Of a DNA stretch of 46,024 bases, positions 1-10,300 are shown one piece after another. The notes under the pieces were generated by a model. That model worked only from the letters and a program-made list of their open reading frames with translations, was not told where the DNA came from and made no database searches. Every line of letters begins with the position of its first letter. The first letter of the stretch is position 1. The position numbers were made by a program, and so were the translations under genes. Source of the stretch: Planctomycetota bacterium (GTDB lineage Bacteria > Planctomycetota > UBA1135); NCBI GenBank assembly GCA_002705055.1, contig PAHY01000049.1:1-46024 (forward strand). The letters run 5' to 3'.

Positions 1-1
1 A

Positions 2-142
2 GCGGAGGGGCAGCCGAAGCGCGGGCAGAAGGGTGGGTGAAACAAGAAGCGTCCTCCAGGTGGGTTCACCTAGAGGACGCTTTGTGAGGTCGAAAGTTAC
101 CGATCGACCCAAGAAACGAGCCCACTCGAGGGGGTCAGACTC
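2..142. repeat. Terminal repeat, left copy (inverted relative to 45882-46022)
   Basis: A 141-base segment matches the reverse complement of 45882-46022 at about 125 of 141 positions without gaps (aligned by hand). Positions 40-80 are identical in both copies; mismatches are scattered on either side. It is intergenic, just upstream of the first gene's promoter. It ends at a GGGGTCAGACTC-like stretch (131-142). Similar GGGTCAGAC-type words are known from REP/RAYT-type dispersed repeats, but no transposase is present here, so that link is only a suggestion. Confidence 0.85.
40..80 (-). terminator. Conserved hairpin with T-rich tail inside the terminal repeat
   Basis: Positions 49-80 form a near-perfect hairpin: outer 8-bp stem GCGTCCTC/GAGGACGC, one C-A mismatch, inner 5-bp stem AGGTG/CACCT, loop GGTT. 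Read on the minus strand it is followed by a T-rich stretch (TTCTTGTTT), as in an intrinsic terminator. All 41 bases are identical in the copy at 45944-45984. Conservation of exactly the hairpin plus tail suggests that this is the functional core of the repeat. Confidence 0.6.
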
Positions 143-171
143 AACCCCTGGCAGAGCCTCGATTTCGGGGC

Positions 172-177
172 TACTGT
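172..177 (+). promoter_or_regulatory. Putative -10 box, near-leaderless
   Basis: TACTGT lies 5 nt before the ATG at 183. It fits the window-wide TANNNT plus 5-9 nt plus start pattern, but it is one of the weaker matches. No clear -35 box is seen. Confidence 0.35.
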
Positions 178-182
178 TCCAC

Positions 183-1106
183 ATGGAGACGCGCGCCGAG
201 TTCGTCGACCGGAAGGAGTGCATCGCCTGCCGTGGCAGCGAGTTGCGCACCCTCTCCGAAGGCAGTCTCGGAGCTGATCCGGTACGCAGCATCCTGCTGG
301 GCGAGGCCTGGGGCGAGAACCCGGTGCCTTTTGTCGAGCATGGCTCATGGCGCTATGTCGAGTGCGCGGCCTGCCAACAGCGTTTCCATGCTCGTATCCT
401 CGCCCCCGAATGGATGGACCGACTCTACGGGGAGTGGGAATCCCAGGAGGCCATGGAGGCCTTTCTGGCGGATCGGGCCACGCCTGCATGGAAGCAGGCG
501 CATGCTGAAGTGGCAGTTGGTCACGTGCTGCGGTTGCTGAAGATGACGCAGACGCTGCGTGGCGGTGAAGCGCTGCGGCTCCTGGACTTCGGCTGCGGCT
601 GGGCCGAGTTTGTCGCTCAGGCGGTGGCCTTCGGGGCCGACGCGCGCGGGGTCGACTTTGCGCCGGACCGCCAGGCCTATGCCAAGGTGCCGATCTACGG
701 GGCGCTCGATGAGTGGGATGCGGCGCAGGACGGCGGCCAGCGCCTGCATGCAGCCACCGTGTTTCAGGTCCTGGAACACCTCGTCGATCCGCGTGCCGTC
801 CTTGAGCAGCTGGCCGAGCGCATGATGCCCGGCGCGATCCTGATCGCCGAAGTCCCGGACACCAGCGGAGTCCGCGACATTCAGACCCGCGAGGATTTCT
901 TCGCCATCGCGCCGCTCGGACACATCAACGGCTTCACCCCCGCATCACTGCGCAGCATCGCGGATCGCGCCGGCTTCGCAACGGTGACCCCGGCGGCCAC
1001 CTGGGTGACCACGCAGTGGACCAAGGTAGCCAAGGTGATCGGCCGGCGCGCGCTTGCCCCGCTCCTGCGCCCGACCACCAACCAGTACTTCGTGCGACGC
1101 GCCTGA
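183..1106 (+). CDS. Class I SAM-dependent methyltransferase with N-terminal CxxC pairs
   Basis: A 307-residue cytoplasmic protein. SAM-binding motif I is LLDFGCGWAEF (about residues 133-143), followed by the acidic GVDFAPD (156-162) and a QVLEHL segment (195-200), as in the Methyltransf_11/23 type. Two CxxC pairs (13-16 CIAC, 61-64 CAAC) before the catalytic domain may bind zinc, as in some sugar and small-molecule C-methyltransferases. The frame stays open upstream to position 33, but that part is the terminal repeat, so the ATG at 183 is chosen. It also sits just after a putative -10 box. The substrate is unknown and the only downstream neighbour is an unrelated lipoprotein. The fold call is confident; the substrate is not. 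Confidence 0.8.
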   Translation: METRAEFVDRKECIACRGSELRTLSEGSLGADPVRSILLGEAWGENPVPFVEHGSWRYVECAACQQRFHARILAPEWMDRLYGEWESQEAMEAFLADRATPAWKQAHAEVAVGHVLRLLKMTQTLRGGEALRLLDFGCGWAEFVAQAVAFGADARGVDFAPDRQAYAKVPIYGALDEWDAAQDGGQRLHAATVFQVLEHLVDPRAVLEQLAERMMPGAILIAEVPDTSGVRDIQTREDFFAIAPLGHINGFTPASLRSIADRAGFATVTPAATWVTTQWTKVAKVIGRRALAPLLRPTTNQYFVRRA

Positions 1107-1112
1107 TAGGCT
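1107..1112 (+). promoter_or_regulatory. Putative -10 box, leaderless start
   Basis: TAGGCT lies exactly 6 nt before the ATG at 1119. Transcription would begin at about the start codon. No Shine-Dalgarno sequence is present. Confidence 0.45.
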
Positions 1113-1118
1113 CGCAGC

Positions 1119-1610
1119 ATGGTCGTGCGCCTGCTTGCCTTGGTCCTTGCCCTGTTCGGGTCTGCCTGCTCCGGCTCCCCCAGCTCGTCGACGGCGCAAG
1201 CGGACGGCGTGCTCGCCGCGCTGGCGCAGCCTGAATCGGTCGAGCTTGTGGCCCTGCACCCCTATCCGCATGAGATCGAAGAGCAGGATGGCCCCCGCTT
1301 CCACGGCTACGGCATCCTCGGCCAGACCGAGCTCACGGACCCCGAGAAGGCGGAAGCGCTGATCGCGCTGATCGAAGAGGGCATCGAAGCCTCGGATGGG
1401 CGCGTGGCTGCCTGCTTCAATCCGCGCCATGGGCTGACCGTGACGACGGCGGACGCGGTGTGGGACTTCGTGATCTGCTACGAGTGCCTTTCGATGCAGG
1501 TCTACCGCGACGGCGAACGGGACGAGGGTCACCGCACGGCTGAAAGCGTCGAGCCTCAGGTCACGGCCATTTTCCTGGCCGCCGGCCTCAGCATGCACCG
1601 CGACGCATAA
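1119..1610 (+). CDS. Hypothetical lipoprotein with conserved-looking Cys motifs
   Basis: A 163-residue protein with a type II signal peptide: a hydrophobic stretch, then lipobox LFGSAC with predicted lipidation at Cys17. The mature part is acidic and helical in character. It contains ACFNPRHG and CYEC (a CxxC pair), which could bind a metal or form a disulfide. I do not recognise a characterised family. It would sit on the periplasmic face of a membrane. It ends four bases before the convergent sialate O-acetylesterase gene. The gene call is supported by the lipobox, by full-length codon use like its neighbours and by a putative -10 box immediately upstream. Function unknown. Confidence 0.75.
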   Translation: MVVRLLALVLALFGSACSGSPSSSTAQADGVLAALAQPESVELVALHPYPHEIEEQDGPRFHGYGILGQTELTDPEKAEALIALIEEGIEASDGRVAACFNPRHGLTVTTADAVWDFVICYECLSMQVYRDGERDEGHRTAESVEPQVTAIFLAAGLSMHRDA

Positions 1611-1614
1611 ACGC

Positions 1615-3528
1615 CTAGCGCTCGTCCGCTTCAAGCGGCGTCAGCTCGCCATGCTCCTCCAGGAGCGCGCGCGCCTCGGCCAGCCGGCGCTCCAGGTCCG
1701 CTGCACGCAGCGCCTGACGCAGCTTGTTGCGCGTGCCGCGATCCAGCTTGCCGCCCGCAAAGCCGGCTTCGCCCAGCACGCCGAGCGGCACTGCCTCCAT
1801 CGGCCAGTCATCGCTGCGCTGCGTGGCGAGCGGTAGATCGCTGTGGTCGGCAGACTGCACGTTGCCCATGGGGTTGCGGCCCCAGGCGTAGCGGAAGTGA
1901 ATCGGATTCGGCACGTGCGGGCTGCTCAGCACCACGACGTTGCGCACGCGCTCGGGTCGGCCGTCGCTGACCCGGCGCTTCTCCAGCCACTCTGAAGTCG
2001 CGGGATGAAAGCGACGATCCTCGCCGGCGATCGCAAAGCCCTCCATCGCCGCCTGATTGTCCTCGGCGGAGACGTTGCGATCGAAGCGCAGCACGATGCA
2101 GCCCTCCTCGACCGTCATCTCGGTGATCTGCGGCGGCAGCCAGCGAATGCGTCGCTCCAGCCCGTACTGCGTCGCCAGCGCCCAGCGCGCGATCCGCTCG
2201 CCGACCGGAATCTTCAGCTGCGGGTGATACCAGCCGCGCCGCTTATCAAAGCTGCTGGCGAAGCCGATCTGCGTATCCCCCGCCGCGCGCAGCTCCAGGA
2301 AGGTCTGATACTGCGCCTCGCGGATATAGATGCCGTCGTTGAGCATCAGCTCGACGTAGTTATCCAGCGTCTGCCGCGCGCCGTCGGTGCACAGCGAAAT
2401 GATGCCGAAGGGCAGCTCCGGGTCGGCGAAAGCCGCGCGCCAGGCCGCGATCATCTCCGGGAAGATCTGGCGATACATCCGCGCGCCGTAACTGCCGCCA
2501 TTCGCGTTGTTGTAACCCTGATGGAAGATCACACCCTTCACCGACAGGCCCGAGATCGGCGAGATCATGCTGTTGAAGCAGGTCCCGGGGCGGTTGGGAT
2601 CCGCAGCCGGGCCGGGCCGCAGGTCGTCCGGCCGCACCCAGTTAGCCGGGATCTCCTCGCCGCGCTCCTCGCGCTGCTTGACCCGGTTGTCGTGCTGCTG
2701 CTGCCGCTGCGCCAGATCGGCGTCCGCGTCAAAGGCCGCGACGCGCTGATCCCAGTCGGCGAGAAGAGCGCCCACTTCTTCGGTCTCGATCTGGTCAAGC
2801 ACCGCACGCGGCGTCCAGGTCTCGACGGTGGTCCCGCCGCGACTGACATCCACGATCCCGATCGGCACCTGCGCCGCCATGTGGATCCGCCGCGCGAAGA
2901 CGTAGCCGATCGCCGACAGATCAAAGGCGATGTCCGGCGTGAGCACATCCCAGTCGCCCTTGCGGAAGTGGCGGTTGAACCAGCTGCTCCATTCGTGCAG
3001 GCGCGGGAAGCCGTCGCGCACCTCGGCCCCCTGCGGCGCAGGCACCGTCAGCACGCGAATCTGGTCGTAGTTCGCCGAGACGATCTCCAGCCAGCCGTTG
3101 TCGACCCGCTCGAGCGGGAACTCCATATTGCTCTGCCCGCCGAGCACCCAGATGTCACCGATCAGAATGTTGTCGAGCTCGATCGTGTCGGAGCCGTCTT
3201 CGATCGTGATCGTCTTCGGCTGCGAGCTGGCCGCGCGCGGGGAAAACTCGACGGACCACTTGCCGTCGCGGCCGACCGCCGCGCTCGCGTCCTCGCCGTC
3301 AAAGGTCACCATGACGCGCGCGCGCGGCTCGCCCCAGCCCCAGAGGCGCACCGGCTTGTCCCGCTGCAGCACCATATTGGACTGGAAGAGGTTCGAAATA
3401 CAAAGCCCCTCGCCGCGCGCCGGAATGTCGATGACATCCTCCTTGGGCATGCCCTGCTGGGCGGCGGCGGGCATCGCGAGGGCGGACGCCCAAGCGGCGC
3501 AGGTGAACAGGATCTCGGAGAGCTTCAT
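1615..3528 (-). CDS. Sialate O-acetylesterase family protein (SGNH hydrolase)
   Basis: A 637-residue exported protein with a cleavable signal peptide (about residues 1-24, AMPAAAQ). The N-terminal beta-rich part (GLCISNLFQSNMVLQRD) and the SGNH block I with nucleophile Ser133 in GQSNM are typical of sialate O-acetylesterases, which remove O-acetyl groups from sialic acids and other glycans. GVIFHQGYNNANGG near residue 335 corresponds to the substrate-loop block. A His-containing YHPQLK segment precedes GERIARWAL, as in the catalytic Asp/His block. It is the last gene of a four-gene operon, and its start overlaps the preceding stop by four bases (ATGA). Context with a PSD1 cytochrome, DUF1501 and DUF6288 suggests periplasmic processing of acetylated glycans. 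The true substrate may be plant or algal polysaccharide rather than sialic acid. Confidence 0.9.
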   Translation of the reverse strand: MKLSEILFTCAAWASALAMPAAAQQGMPKEDVIDIPARGEGLCISNLFQSNMVLQRDKPVRLWGWGEPRARVMVTFDGEDASAAVGRDGKWSVEFSPRAASSQPKTITIEDGSDTIELDNILIGDIWVLGGQSNMEFPLERVDNGWLEIVSANYDQIRVLTVPAPQGAEVRDGFPRLHEWSSWFNRHFRKGDWDVLTPDIAFDLSAIGYVFARRIHMAAQVPIGIVDVSRGGTTVETWTPRAVLDQIETEEVGALLADWDQRVAAFDADADLAQRQQQHDNRVKQREERGEEIPANWVRPDDLRPGPAADPNRPGTCFNSMISPISGLSVKGVIFHQGYNNANGGSYGARMYRQIFPEMIAAWRAAFADPELPFGIISLCTDGARQTLDNYVELMLNDGIYIREAQYQTFLELRAAGDTQIGFASSFDKRRGWYHPQLKIPVGERIARWALATQYGLERRIRWLPPQITEMTVEEGCIVLRFDRNVSAEDNQAAMEGFAIAGEDRRFHPATSEWLEKRRVSDGRPERVRNVVVLSSPHVPNPIHFRYAWGRNPMGNVQSADHSDLPLATQRSDDWPMEAVPLGVLGEAGFAGGKLDRGTRNKLRQALRAADLERRLAEARALLEEHGELTPLEADER

Positions 3529-5924
3529 GCGTCGATGCGAATCAGAGTGGGCTTGTCCGTCATGGCCTCGATGGCGCGCGCGGCCTCCCGCACCGCCTCG
3601 GCCTTCTGCAGGCTCAGCTTCTTCGGGAAGTTCTGCTCCTCGTTCTCAAAGAAGTCGGCGATCTCGAGCAGCCGCGGCACCGTGCGCTGCGCGTGTGCGC
3701 CGTAGCTCATGAGGATGTCGAGGATCTGCGGCACGCGCTTCTGGCTGCCGTGCTGCTTCATATGCCGGACATAGTGCACACAGGCGTCGATGCCTTCCTC
3801 GACGCGGTGCTTGGCCAGGAGCTTCAGGCCGTTCGTGCGCACGCCGTCGGCGAACATGATGCCGCTCGGCGACGACTCCATGATCGCGGCGTGGATCGAC
3901 GGCAGCAGCGGCCGGATCGACTCCAGCGACAGCTGTTCGTAGACGTTGGCCACGGCGCTGCGGGCGCGGATCGCGGTGAACAGCGCGTCCTGATCGACCT
4001 GCTCGAGCTTGCCGCGCAACATGCCGTTGCGGCGATCGAAGAGAACGAAGCAGAGATAGCGCTGCTCCATGCCGCGCGGGTCGGCTGGGCCCGGTTCGCG
4101 AATCAGCGTCTCCAGGATGGCCGGCAGCGCGGGCATCCCGGCGTCGCCCATCACGCCCAGCGCTTCGGCGGCCTTGACCCGCAGCCAGAGATCCTCGCTC
4201 TGCAGGCAATCCTCCAGCGCCGTAGCGGCCGCGGCGCCGCGGCCGCGCAGTTGGGCGAGCGCCTGGCAGGCCCCGATCTGCGCGTATAGCTCCTGCGACT
4301 GCAGCATGCGGATCAGCGCGGGCACCACCTCGCTCTTCTTGCGCCCCAGCGCGATCGCCGCGCGCTCGCGGACCACCGGCGACCAGCTGGCAAGCCGACG
4401 CAGCAGCTCGCGATCGTCCATCAGCTCGTAGGCGCGCTCGCGGTCGCGGTTGTTCCAGCCGCGGCCGTCTTCGATCACCGCATCGACCTCCCGCCCGGCC
4501 AGCTGCGGCACCACCGAGGGCGCCTTCCCGGTCAGCAGCAATTCGCGGCGAGGCAGCGCCAGCGCCAGCAGAAAGGCGCCGGTCGCATCCCAGTTGGCGT
4601 ACTTGTCCGGGCGCGGTTCGGGCGGCCCCTGGTGCGCGAAGCTGCCATCCCAGCGGCGCGCCAGATCAAAGACCCAGCTGCCGTACTCGTCCATCCAGGC
4701 GCCGGCCGCGGCTTCCCCGTTCAGGCTCAGCGCCGGGACCGACCAGAGCAGGTTGAAGAAGTTGCCGGTGTGTCCGCCGTCGCGCTCGGGCCCATGCGAG
4801 GCCAGCGCCATGCGCGCGAAGTACTCGGCGGCCTCGACATCACCCAGCAGCTGAAACAGCACCGCGCCCATCCCGCACTTGCCGTTGTCCTCGTGGGTCT
4901 GGATCCACGGGTGATGATCGCCGTACGGAATCGCCCCTTTGCCGACGTAGAAGCGAATCAGATCGACGCTGCGTTCGATCGCGACCGCGACCTCCTCGTC
5001 CTCGACGCCGGCCTCGCGCGCCATGACCAGGGCGATGGTCAGCGGAACGCCCGGCGCGTTCATCATTCCGTAGCCGAACAGCCGCCCGTTGGGCTGAGCG
5101 AATTTGTGCCCCCAGGAACCGACCATGCTCTGGCCGCGCGCCGCCTCGAGCGCGAGCCGGCGCAGGCCGGGCAGGTAGTCCTCATCGCCGGTCGCCAGGG
5201 TGTACTCGGCGATCAGCATCGCGACGTAGCCGTAGTACCAGGTGGCGAAGCTATCGGTGGAGTAGTCGGCGGCCCACTGCACCTCGCGCTCGACCAGCTT
5301 GTGGTACTTGCGTTCGCCGCTGGCCAGCAAAGCCAGCGCGTTGAGGCAGCGCGGGATCGGATTGGGCCGGTAGTCCGGCTGCTCCATGCGCGCGGCCAGC
5401 CAGGCGCAACCCTGCTCGAGAATGCGCGCCGATTTCTCGCACTCATACGGCGCCCGTTCGCCCCAGGAGCCGAGCACCGGCAGCTTGATGGTGACGTTCC
5501 GAGTCCGCCCGTCGCGCCAGCGCTTCAGTGTCAGCCGGCCCTTGCCAGCCCTCGACTCGGCGCGCGTCAGCGCCTGCCCGAACTCGGTCCGCGGATCCGA
5601 CGCAAAGTCCTCGCCACCCACGCCCAGGATGACATCGCCGACCTCAAGCACACCCTCCGCCGGCGAGCCCGGAGCCACCGCCGTCACCGCGATCTGCCGC
5701 GCCAGATGCGTGACCATGCGGTCGCTGTACATCCAGCCGCGCGCCCCGGTCGCCCCGAGGTTCCAGTCGTGCGTGTGACCTTCGGGAATCGCGCCGCCGT
5801 CCGTGAGATCCGGAGGCCCCTGCTGCTGCGCCCACGCCGGTGTCGCAGAGAGAATCGACGCGAAGAGAACAAGCGCGGCGGCGCCGAGCGCCAGGGGGAG
5901 GGACGGGAGGAAGCGCGAGGACAT
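3525..5924 (-). CDS. DUF6288-type protein: PDZ domain, alpha/alpha toroid, HEAT repeats
   Basis: A 799-residue exported protein with an N-terminal signal peptide ending near ATPAWAQ (residue 33). A PDZ-like domain follows (about 55-150; IAVTAVAPGSPAEGVLEVGDVI). Next is a helical region (about 155-450) resembling an alpha/alpha toroid, with aromatic and His-rich loops such as GDHHPWIQTHEDNGKCG. HEAT-like helical repeats occupy about 495-700. This order fits the planctomycete and verrucomicrobial DUF6288 family; no enzymatic function is established to my knowledge. It overlaps the downstream esterase by four bases and starts 12 bases after the DUF1501 stop, so it is translated within the same operon. 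The toroid could bind or cleave glycans, but that is inference from the fold. Confidence 0.85.
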   Translation of the reverse strand: MSSRFLPSLPLALGAAALVLFASILSATPAWAQQQGPPDLTDGGAIPEGHTHDWNLGATGARGWMYSDRMVTHLARQIAVTAVAPGSPAEGVLEVGDVILGVGGEDFASDPRTEFGQALTRAESRAGKGRLTLKRWRDGRTRNVTIKLPVLGSWGERAPYECEKSARILEQGCAWLAARMEQPDYRPNPIPRCLNALALLASGERKYHKLVEREVQWAADYSTDSFATWYYGYVAMLIAEYTLATGDEDYLPGLRRLALEAARGQSMVGSWGHKFAQPNGRLFGYGMMNAPGVPLTIALVMAREAGVEDEEVAVAIERSVDLIRFYVGKGAIPYGDHHPWIQTHEDNGKCGMGAVLFQLLGDVEAAEYFARMALASHGPERDGGHTGNFFNLLWSVPALSLNGEAAAGAWMDEYGSWVFDLARRWDGSFAHQGPPEPRPDKYANWDATGAFLLALALPRRELLLTGKAPSVVPQLAGREVDAVIEDGRGWNNRDRERAYELMDDRELLRRLASWSPVVRERAAIALGRKKSEVVPALIRMLQSQELYAQIGACQALAQLRGRGAAAATALEDCLQSEDLWLRVKAAEALGVMGDAGMPALPAILETLIREPGPADPRGMEQRYLCFVLFDRRNGMLRGKLEQVDQDALFTAIRARSAVANVYEQLSLESIRPLLPSIHAAIMESSPSGIMFADGVRTNGLKLLAKHRVEEGIDACVHYVRHMKQHGSQKRVPQILDILMSYGAHAQRTVPRLLEIADFFENEEQNFPKKLSLQKAEAVREAARAIEAMTDKPTLIRIDA

Positions 5925-5936
5925 CGCGCCCCCAGC

Positions 5937-7322
5937 CTACGCCATCCAATCGTGGCGCACCTCGCCAGCCACGTCGGTCAGCCGGAAGTTGCGGCCCTGC
6001 GTGCGGAAGGTCAATCGCTCATGATCGACGCCGAGCAAATGCAAAATGGTCGCGTGCAGATCATTGACGTGCACGCGCTGCTCGACGGCGTGATAGCCGA
6101 AGTCATCGGTGGCGCCGTAGCTCATGCCGCCGCGGATTCCGCCGCCAGCGAGGAACATCGAGAAACCGCGGATGTGGTGATCACGTCCATTGCCTTGTCC
6201 CATCGGCGTGCGACCGAACTCGCCGCCCCACAGGATCAGGGTATCCTCCAGCATCCCGCGCCGCTTCAGGTCGCGGATCAGCGCGGCCGTGGCCTGGTCG
6301 ACCTCCTGGGCGGTGATCTCCATGCTGCGCTTGATCGCGCCGTGGTGGTCCCAGGCGCGGTGGTAGAGCTGAATGAAGCGCACGCCGCGCTCGGCTAGCC
6401 GGCGCGCCATCAGACAGTTGGCGGCGTAGCTGCCATCCGCGCCCTGCGTGCCGTACTCCTCGAAGACGCTCTCCGGCTCATCGGAGAGATCCGTCAGCTC
6501 CGGCACGCTGGTCTGCATCCGGAACGCCATCTCGTACTGGCTGATCCGGGTGGCGACCTCGGGGTCGTCGACGCGCTGCTGATGCTCGCCGTTCATGGCC
6601 GCGACCGCGTCGATCAGCTCGCGCTGCTGCTCGGGCGTCAGCCCATCGGGGCGGCTGAGGTACAGCACCGGGTCGCCAGTGCCGCGGAAGTTCACGCCCT
6701 GATAGCGCGAAGGAAGGAAGCCCGCGCTCCACTGCCGCGAGGCGATCGGCTGGCTCTGCCCGCCTTTGCCGACCGAAGTCATGACGATGAAGCCGGGGAG
6801 ATTCTGGCTCTCACTGCCCAGGCCGTAGGTGACCCAGGAACCCATGCTGGGCCGCCCGGAGATCTGCGTGCCCGAGTTCATGAAGGTGTGCGCCGGATCG
6901 TGGTTGATCTGCTCGGTGTGCATCGAGCGCACCACGCACAGCTCGTCGGCGATGCTGCCAATCTGCGGGAACAGGGTGCAGATCTCCTGCTGCGACTCGC
7001 CATACTTCGCGAAGGGGTGCTGCGGCGCGAAGCACTTCAGCGCCTGCCCCTGCAGCTGCGCGACCGGCTGCCCCTCGGTGATCGAAGTGGGCATCACTTC
7101 GCCGTGGCGCTTAGCCAGCTCGGGCTTGTAGTCGAAGGTCTCGAGGTGCGACGGCCCGCCCGCCATGTAGAGGTGAATGACGCGCTTGCAGCGCGGCGCG
7201 AAGTGCGGCAGCGCCAGCTTGGCCGGGTCCTGGAGCGAGCCGAAGGCGATCGCCCCCAGCCCCCCCACAGTGCTGCGCAGGAAGTGACGGCGCGAGAGCG
7301 CGATGCGTGCGGGCTTCGTCAT
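5937..7322 (-). CDS. DUF1501 family protein with Tat signal
   Basis: A 461-residue protein starting with a twin-arginine signal (SRRHFLRS, Arg11-Arg12) followed by GGLGAIAFGS, so it is exported folded. The rest matches the DUF1501 family, a sulfatase-like alkaline-phosphatase-superfamily fold common in planctomycetes. Seen here: LYMAGGPSHLETFDYKP, a central NHDPAHTFMNSG segment, LYHRAWDHHG and LWGGEFGRTPMGQG with candidate metal-ligand His/Asp/Glu residues. The biochemical function is not established. It is nearly always encoded next to a PSD1/PSCyt protein, as here, and the start codon overlaps the PSD1 stop by one base (TAATG). The pair probably works together in the periplasm. Confidence 0.92.
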   Translation of the reverse strand: MTKPARIALSRRHFLRSTVGGLGAIAFGSLQDPAKLALPHFAPRCKRVIHLYMAGGPSHLETFDYKPELAKRHGEVMPTSITEGQPVAQLQGQALKCFAPQHPFAKYGESQQEICTLFPQIGSIADELCVVRSMHTEQINHDPAHTFMNSGTQISGRPSMGSWVTYGLGSESQNLPGFIVMTSVGKGGQSQPIASRQWSAGFLPSRYQGVNFRGTGDPVLYLSRPDGLTPEQQRELIDAVAAMNGEHQQRVDDPEVATRISQYEMAFRMQTSVPELTDLSDEPESVFEEYGTQGADGSYAANCLMARRLAERGVRFIQLYHRAWDHHGAIKRSMEITAQEVDQATAALIRDLKRRGMLEDTLILWGGEFGRTPMGQGNGRDHHIRGFSMFLAGGGIRGGMSYGATDDFGYHAVEQRVHVNDLHATILHLLGVDHERLTFRTQGRNFRLTDVAGEVRHDWMA

Positions 7323-10300
7323 TAGTAGCGCGTGATCGACTCGTGGAGGTTGAGGATGGCGCGCGCCACCGAGGTGGCGGCGGCGAGTTCGATCGGGTCG
7401 AAGCCCTCCGGCGAGGCGTGGTCCCCGATCGCGAGGAAGGCAGCCGCCGCTTCAGGGTCGGCGGCGAACTGGCTGCGACGGCTGCTCAGGAGCTCGAGCA
7501 GGATGCGCTGCTCGGCAGGCCGCGCGTCGCGCTGCAGCACCTGCTGCATCAGTTGATCGATGCGCTGGGCGTCGGCGTCCGCGCCGTCTCGCCAGACGCG
7601 GATCGCCAGCCCGCGCGCCGCCTCGACGAAGCTCGGATCATTCAGCAGCACCAGCGCCTGCTGCGGAGTGTTGGACCGCGCACGCTGCACGGTGCATTCC
7701 TCGCGCGTCGACGCGTCGAAGGCCAGCAGGCTGGGGTGCAGGAATGTCCGGCACCAGTAGGTGTAGAGCCCACGCCGCAGCCCGGCGCTGCCGGTGTCGT
7801 GCGTCCAGCGCCGCTTCGGGAAGTTGAGCTCGCGCCAGTAGCCCTCCGGCTGGTAGGGCTTCACGCTGGCGCAGCCGACCGTGCGGTCGAGCAGGCCGGA
7901 GGCAGCAAGCGCCTGATCACGCACGAACTCGGCGTCGAGCCGGAAGACCGCCTGCCGCGCCAGGGCGCGATTCTCGGGGTCGCGTTCGCGCCAGGCCGGA
8001 TCGTCCGCCGAGGCCTGCCGATAGGCGCGCGAACTCACGATCAGGCGCACGATGTGCCGCACATCCCAGCCGCTCTCCATGAACTCGGCGGCCAGCCAGT
8101 CGAGCAGCTGCGGGTGCGTCGGCCACTGGCCCTGCGCGCCCAGATCCTCGAGCGAACGGGTCAGACCCTCGCCGAAGAACAGCGCCCACAGCCGGTTGAC
8201 GAAGGCGCGGGCGGTCAGCGGATTGCGCGGATCGACGATCCACTCGGCGAGGTCGAGCCGGGTCAGGCGACCATCCTCGGCCGAGGCGGGCTGCGGCAGA
8301 AAAGCGGGCACCGCAGGCAGGACCACTTCGCCCGAGTCATCCATCCAGTTGCCGCGCGGCAGGATGCGGGTGAGGCGCGGCTCGGCACGCGCCTGCGTGA
8401 CCAGCGTCATCGGCACGGCGCGCTGCAGCATGTCGAGCTCGGCCTGGGCCGCAGCGCGCTGTTCCCGCACCGGCTGCAGCAGCGGAGTCGTGGCCAAGAA
8501 GTGCGCCTGCAAGGTGGCGCTCGCCTCCTGCGGCCGCGCCTCGACCTCGTGGCCCAGCCACTGCTGCACCTCCAGCCCGATCCCGTGCACCGAAGCCAGC
8601 GCATTGCGCGTGCGCAGCCCGGAGTTGTCCCAGTAGGCCAGCCCGCCGAACTGGGTGAAGGCCATGCCGTCGATCACATCGCCCGGCTTCAGGCCGACGC
8701 GCGCCGGATCGACCTCCAGCCGCACCCATTCGCCGGCCGGAGGCAGCGCGCCGAAGGGCCGGTGAGCCTCGGAGTCCTGGCCGATCCCGCCGAACTCGAT
8801 CTTGTCCGCTCCCCAGTACGGCCGATGCTCCCAGCGGCCGTCGCGGTGGAACTGCAGCATGATCGTCTCGGGCGGGTTGTCCGGGTCGAGCCAGACGTGG
8901 GTGTAGAAGCGGTCGCCCTCCCCCAGCGTCAGCCGCTGCTCGGCGTTGTTGAAGTAGTGCTGGACGATCCCCTGGCCGCTCTGCCGCCGCAGCTTCTCGC
9001 CTGAGAGCGGCGGGTGCGTCTTGGCGTCGACGAAGTTCCACGAGCCGCCGATCGAAGCCGCCGGGCGCGCGTCCTCGGCCCAGGCGAAGTCCTGCTCTTC
9101 GGCGGGCATCGTGGCGAGCTCCGCTTCCCAGGCTGCCTGAGCCTGACGCAGCTCCGGCGTGGCCGTCGTCAGCTGACGGTCCAGCTCGGCCAGGCGCGCT
9201 TCGACCGCGGCGATCGCTTCCACTTGCTCGGCGCTCGGCACGGGGATCCGCGGCCCCCAGTTGCCATCGTTGTTGGCGCCGTTGAAGACGCCGCGCTCCT
9301 CGATGTCCGCGAAGAAAGCCGCGAAGGAATAGAAGTCGCGCGCCGAGAACGGATCGAACTTGTGATCGTGGCACTGCGCGCAGGCCAGCGTCGAGCCGAG
9401 GAAGGCCGTCGCCGTGGTGCGCACCCGATCGGCGGCGTAGATCGCCAGATACTCCTTGTCCTGCGCCCCGCCCTCGGCCGTGATCTGGTTAAGGCGGTTG
9501 TAGCCGGAGGCCACCTGCTGCTGCAGCGTGGGGTTCGGCAGCAGGTCGCCGGCCAGCTGCTCGCGCACGAACTGATCGAAGCGCATGTTGTCGGCGAAGG
9601 CCTGCAGCACGTAGTCGCGATACGGCGCCATCGGCCAGCCCTGGTCGCCGTGATAGCCCACGGTGTCGGCGAAACGCACCAGATCCAGCCAGTGCACCGC
9701 CAGGCGTTCGGCGTGATGCGGGCTGGCGAGCAGCTCTTCGACCGCCGCGGGCACGGCCTCGTCGAGCGGGCGCGCCGCGAAGGCCTGCACCTGCTCCGGG
9801 CTCGGCGGCAGGCCGGTCAGATCGAAGCTCAGCCGCCGCATCAGGGTGCGCGGGTCGGCGTCCGGGGCGGGCTGCCAGCCGCGCGCTTCGATGCCGGCCA
9901 GGATGAAGGCGTCGATCGGGTTGCGGCCCCAGCTCGCGTCCTGCACCGCGGGCAGCGCCGGACGCACCACCGGCTGATACGCCCAGTGCCCCTCCCACTC
10001 CGCGCCCTCGCGGATCCACTGCGCGATCGTCTCGACCTGCGCCGACGTCAGCGCCAGCCCCGAATCGACCGGCGGCATCTGGTCGTCCTCGTGCCCGGTC
10101 GTGATGCGGTAGTGGAGCTCGCTGTTCTCCGGGTCGCCCGGGTCGATCAGCGGGACGCCGTCGAGATCGGCGAACAGACCTTCGCGCGTGTCAAAGCGCA
10201 GATCGGCTTCGCGCGTCGCCGCATCCGGGCCGTGGCACTGGAAGCAGTTGTTCGACAGAATCGGCCGCACGTCGCGGTTGAAGGAGACGCGCTCGGCGCG

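Noticed and set aside
2005..3705. Long plus-strand open frame (566 codons) opposite the esterase gene; similar long frames at 4632-6398, 7307-9004, 28281-30152 (-) and 36382-38751 (-)
   Set aside because: They are antisense to recognisable genes, have Arg/Ala/His-rich composition without motifs, and are expected from high GC.
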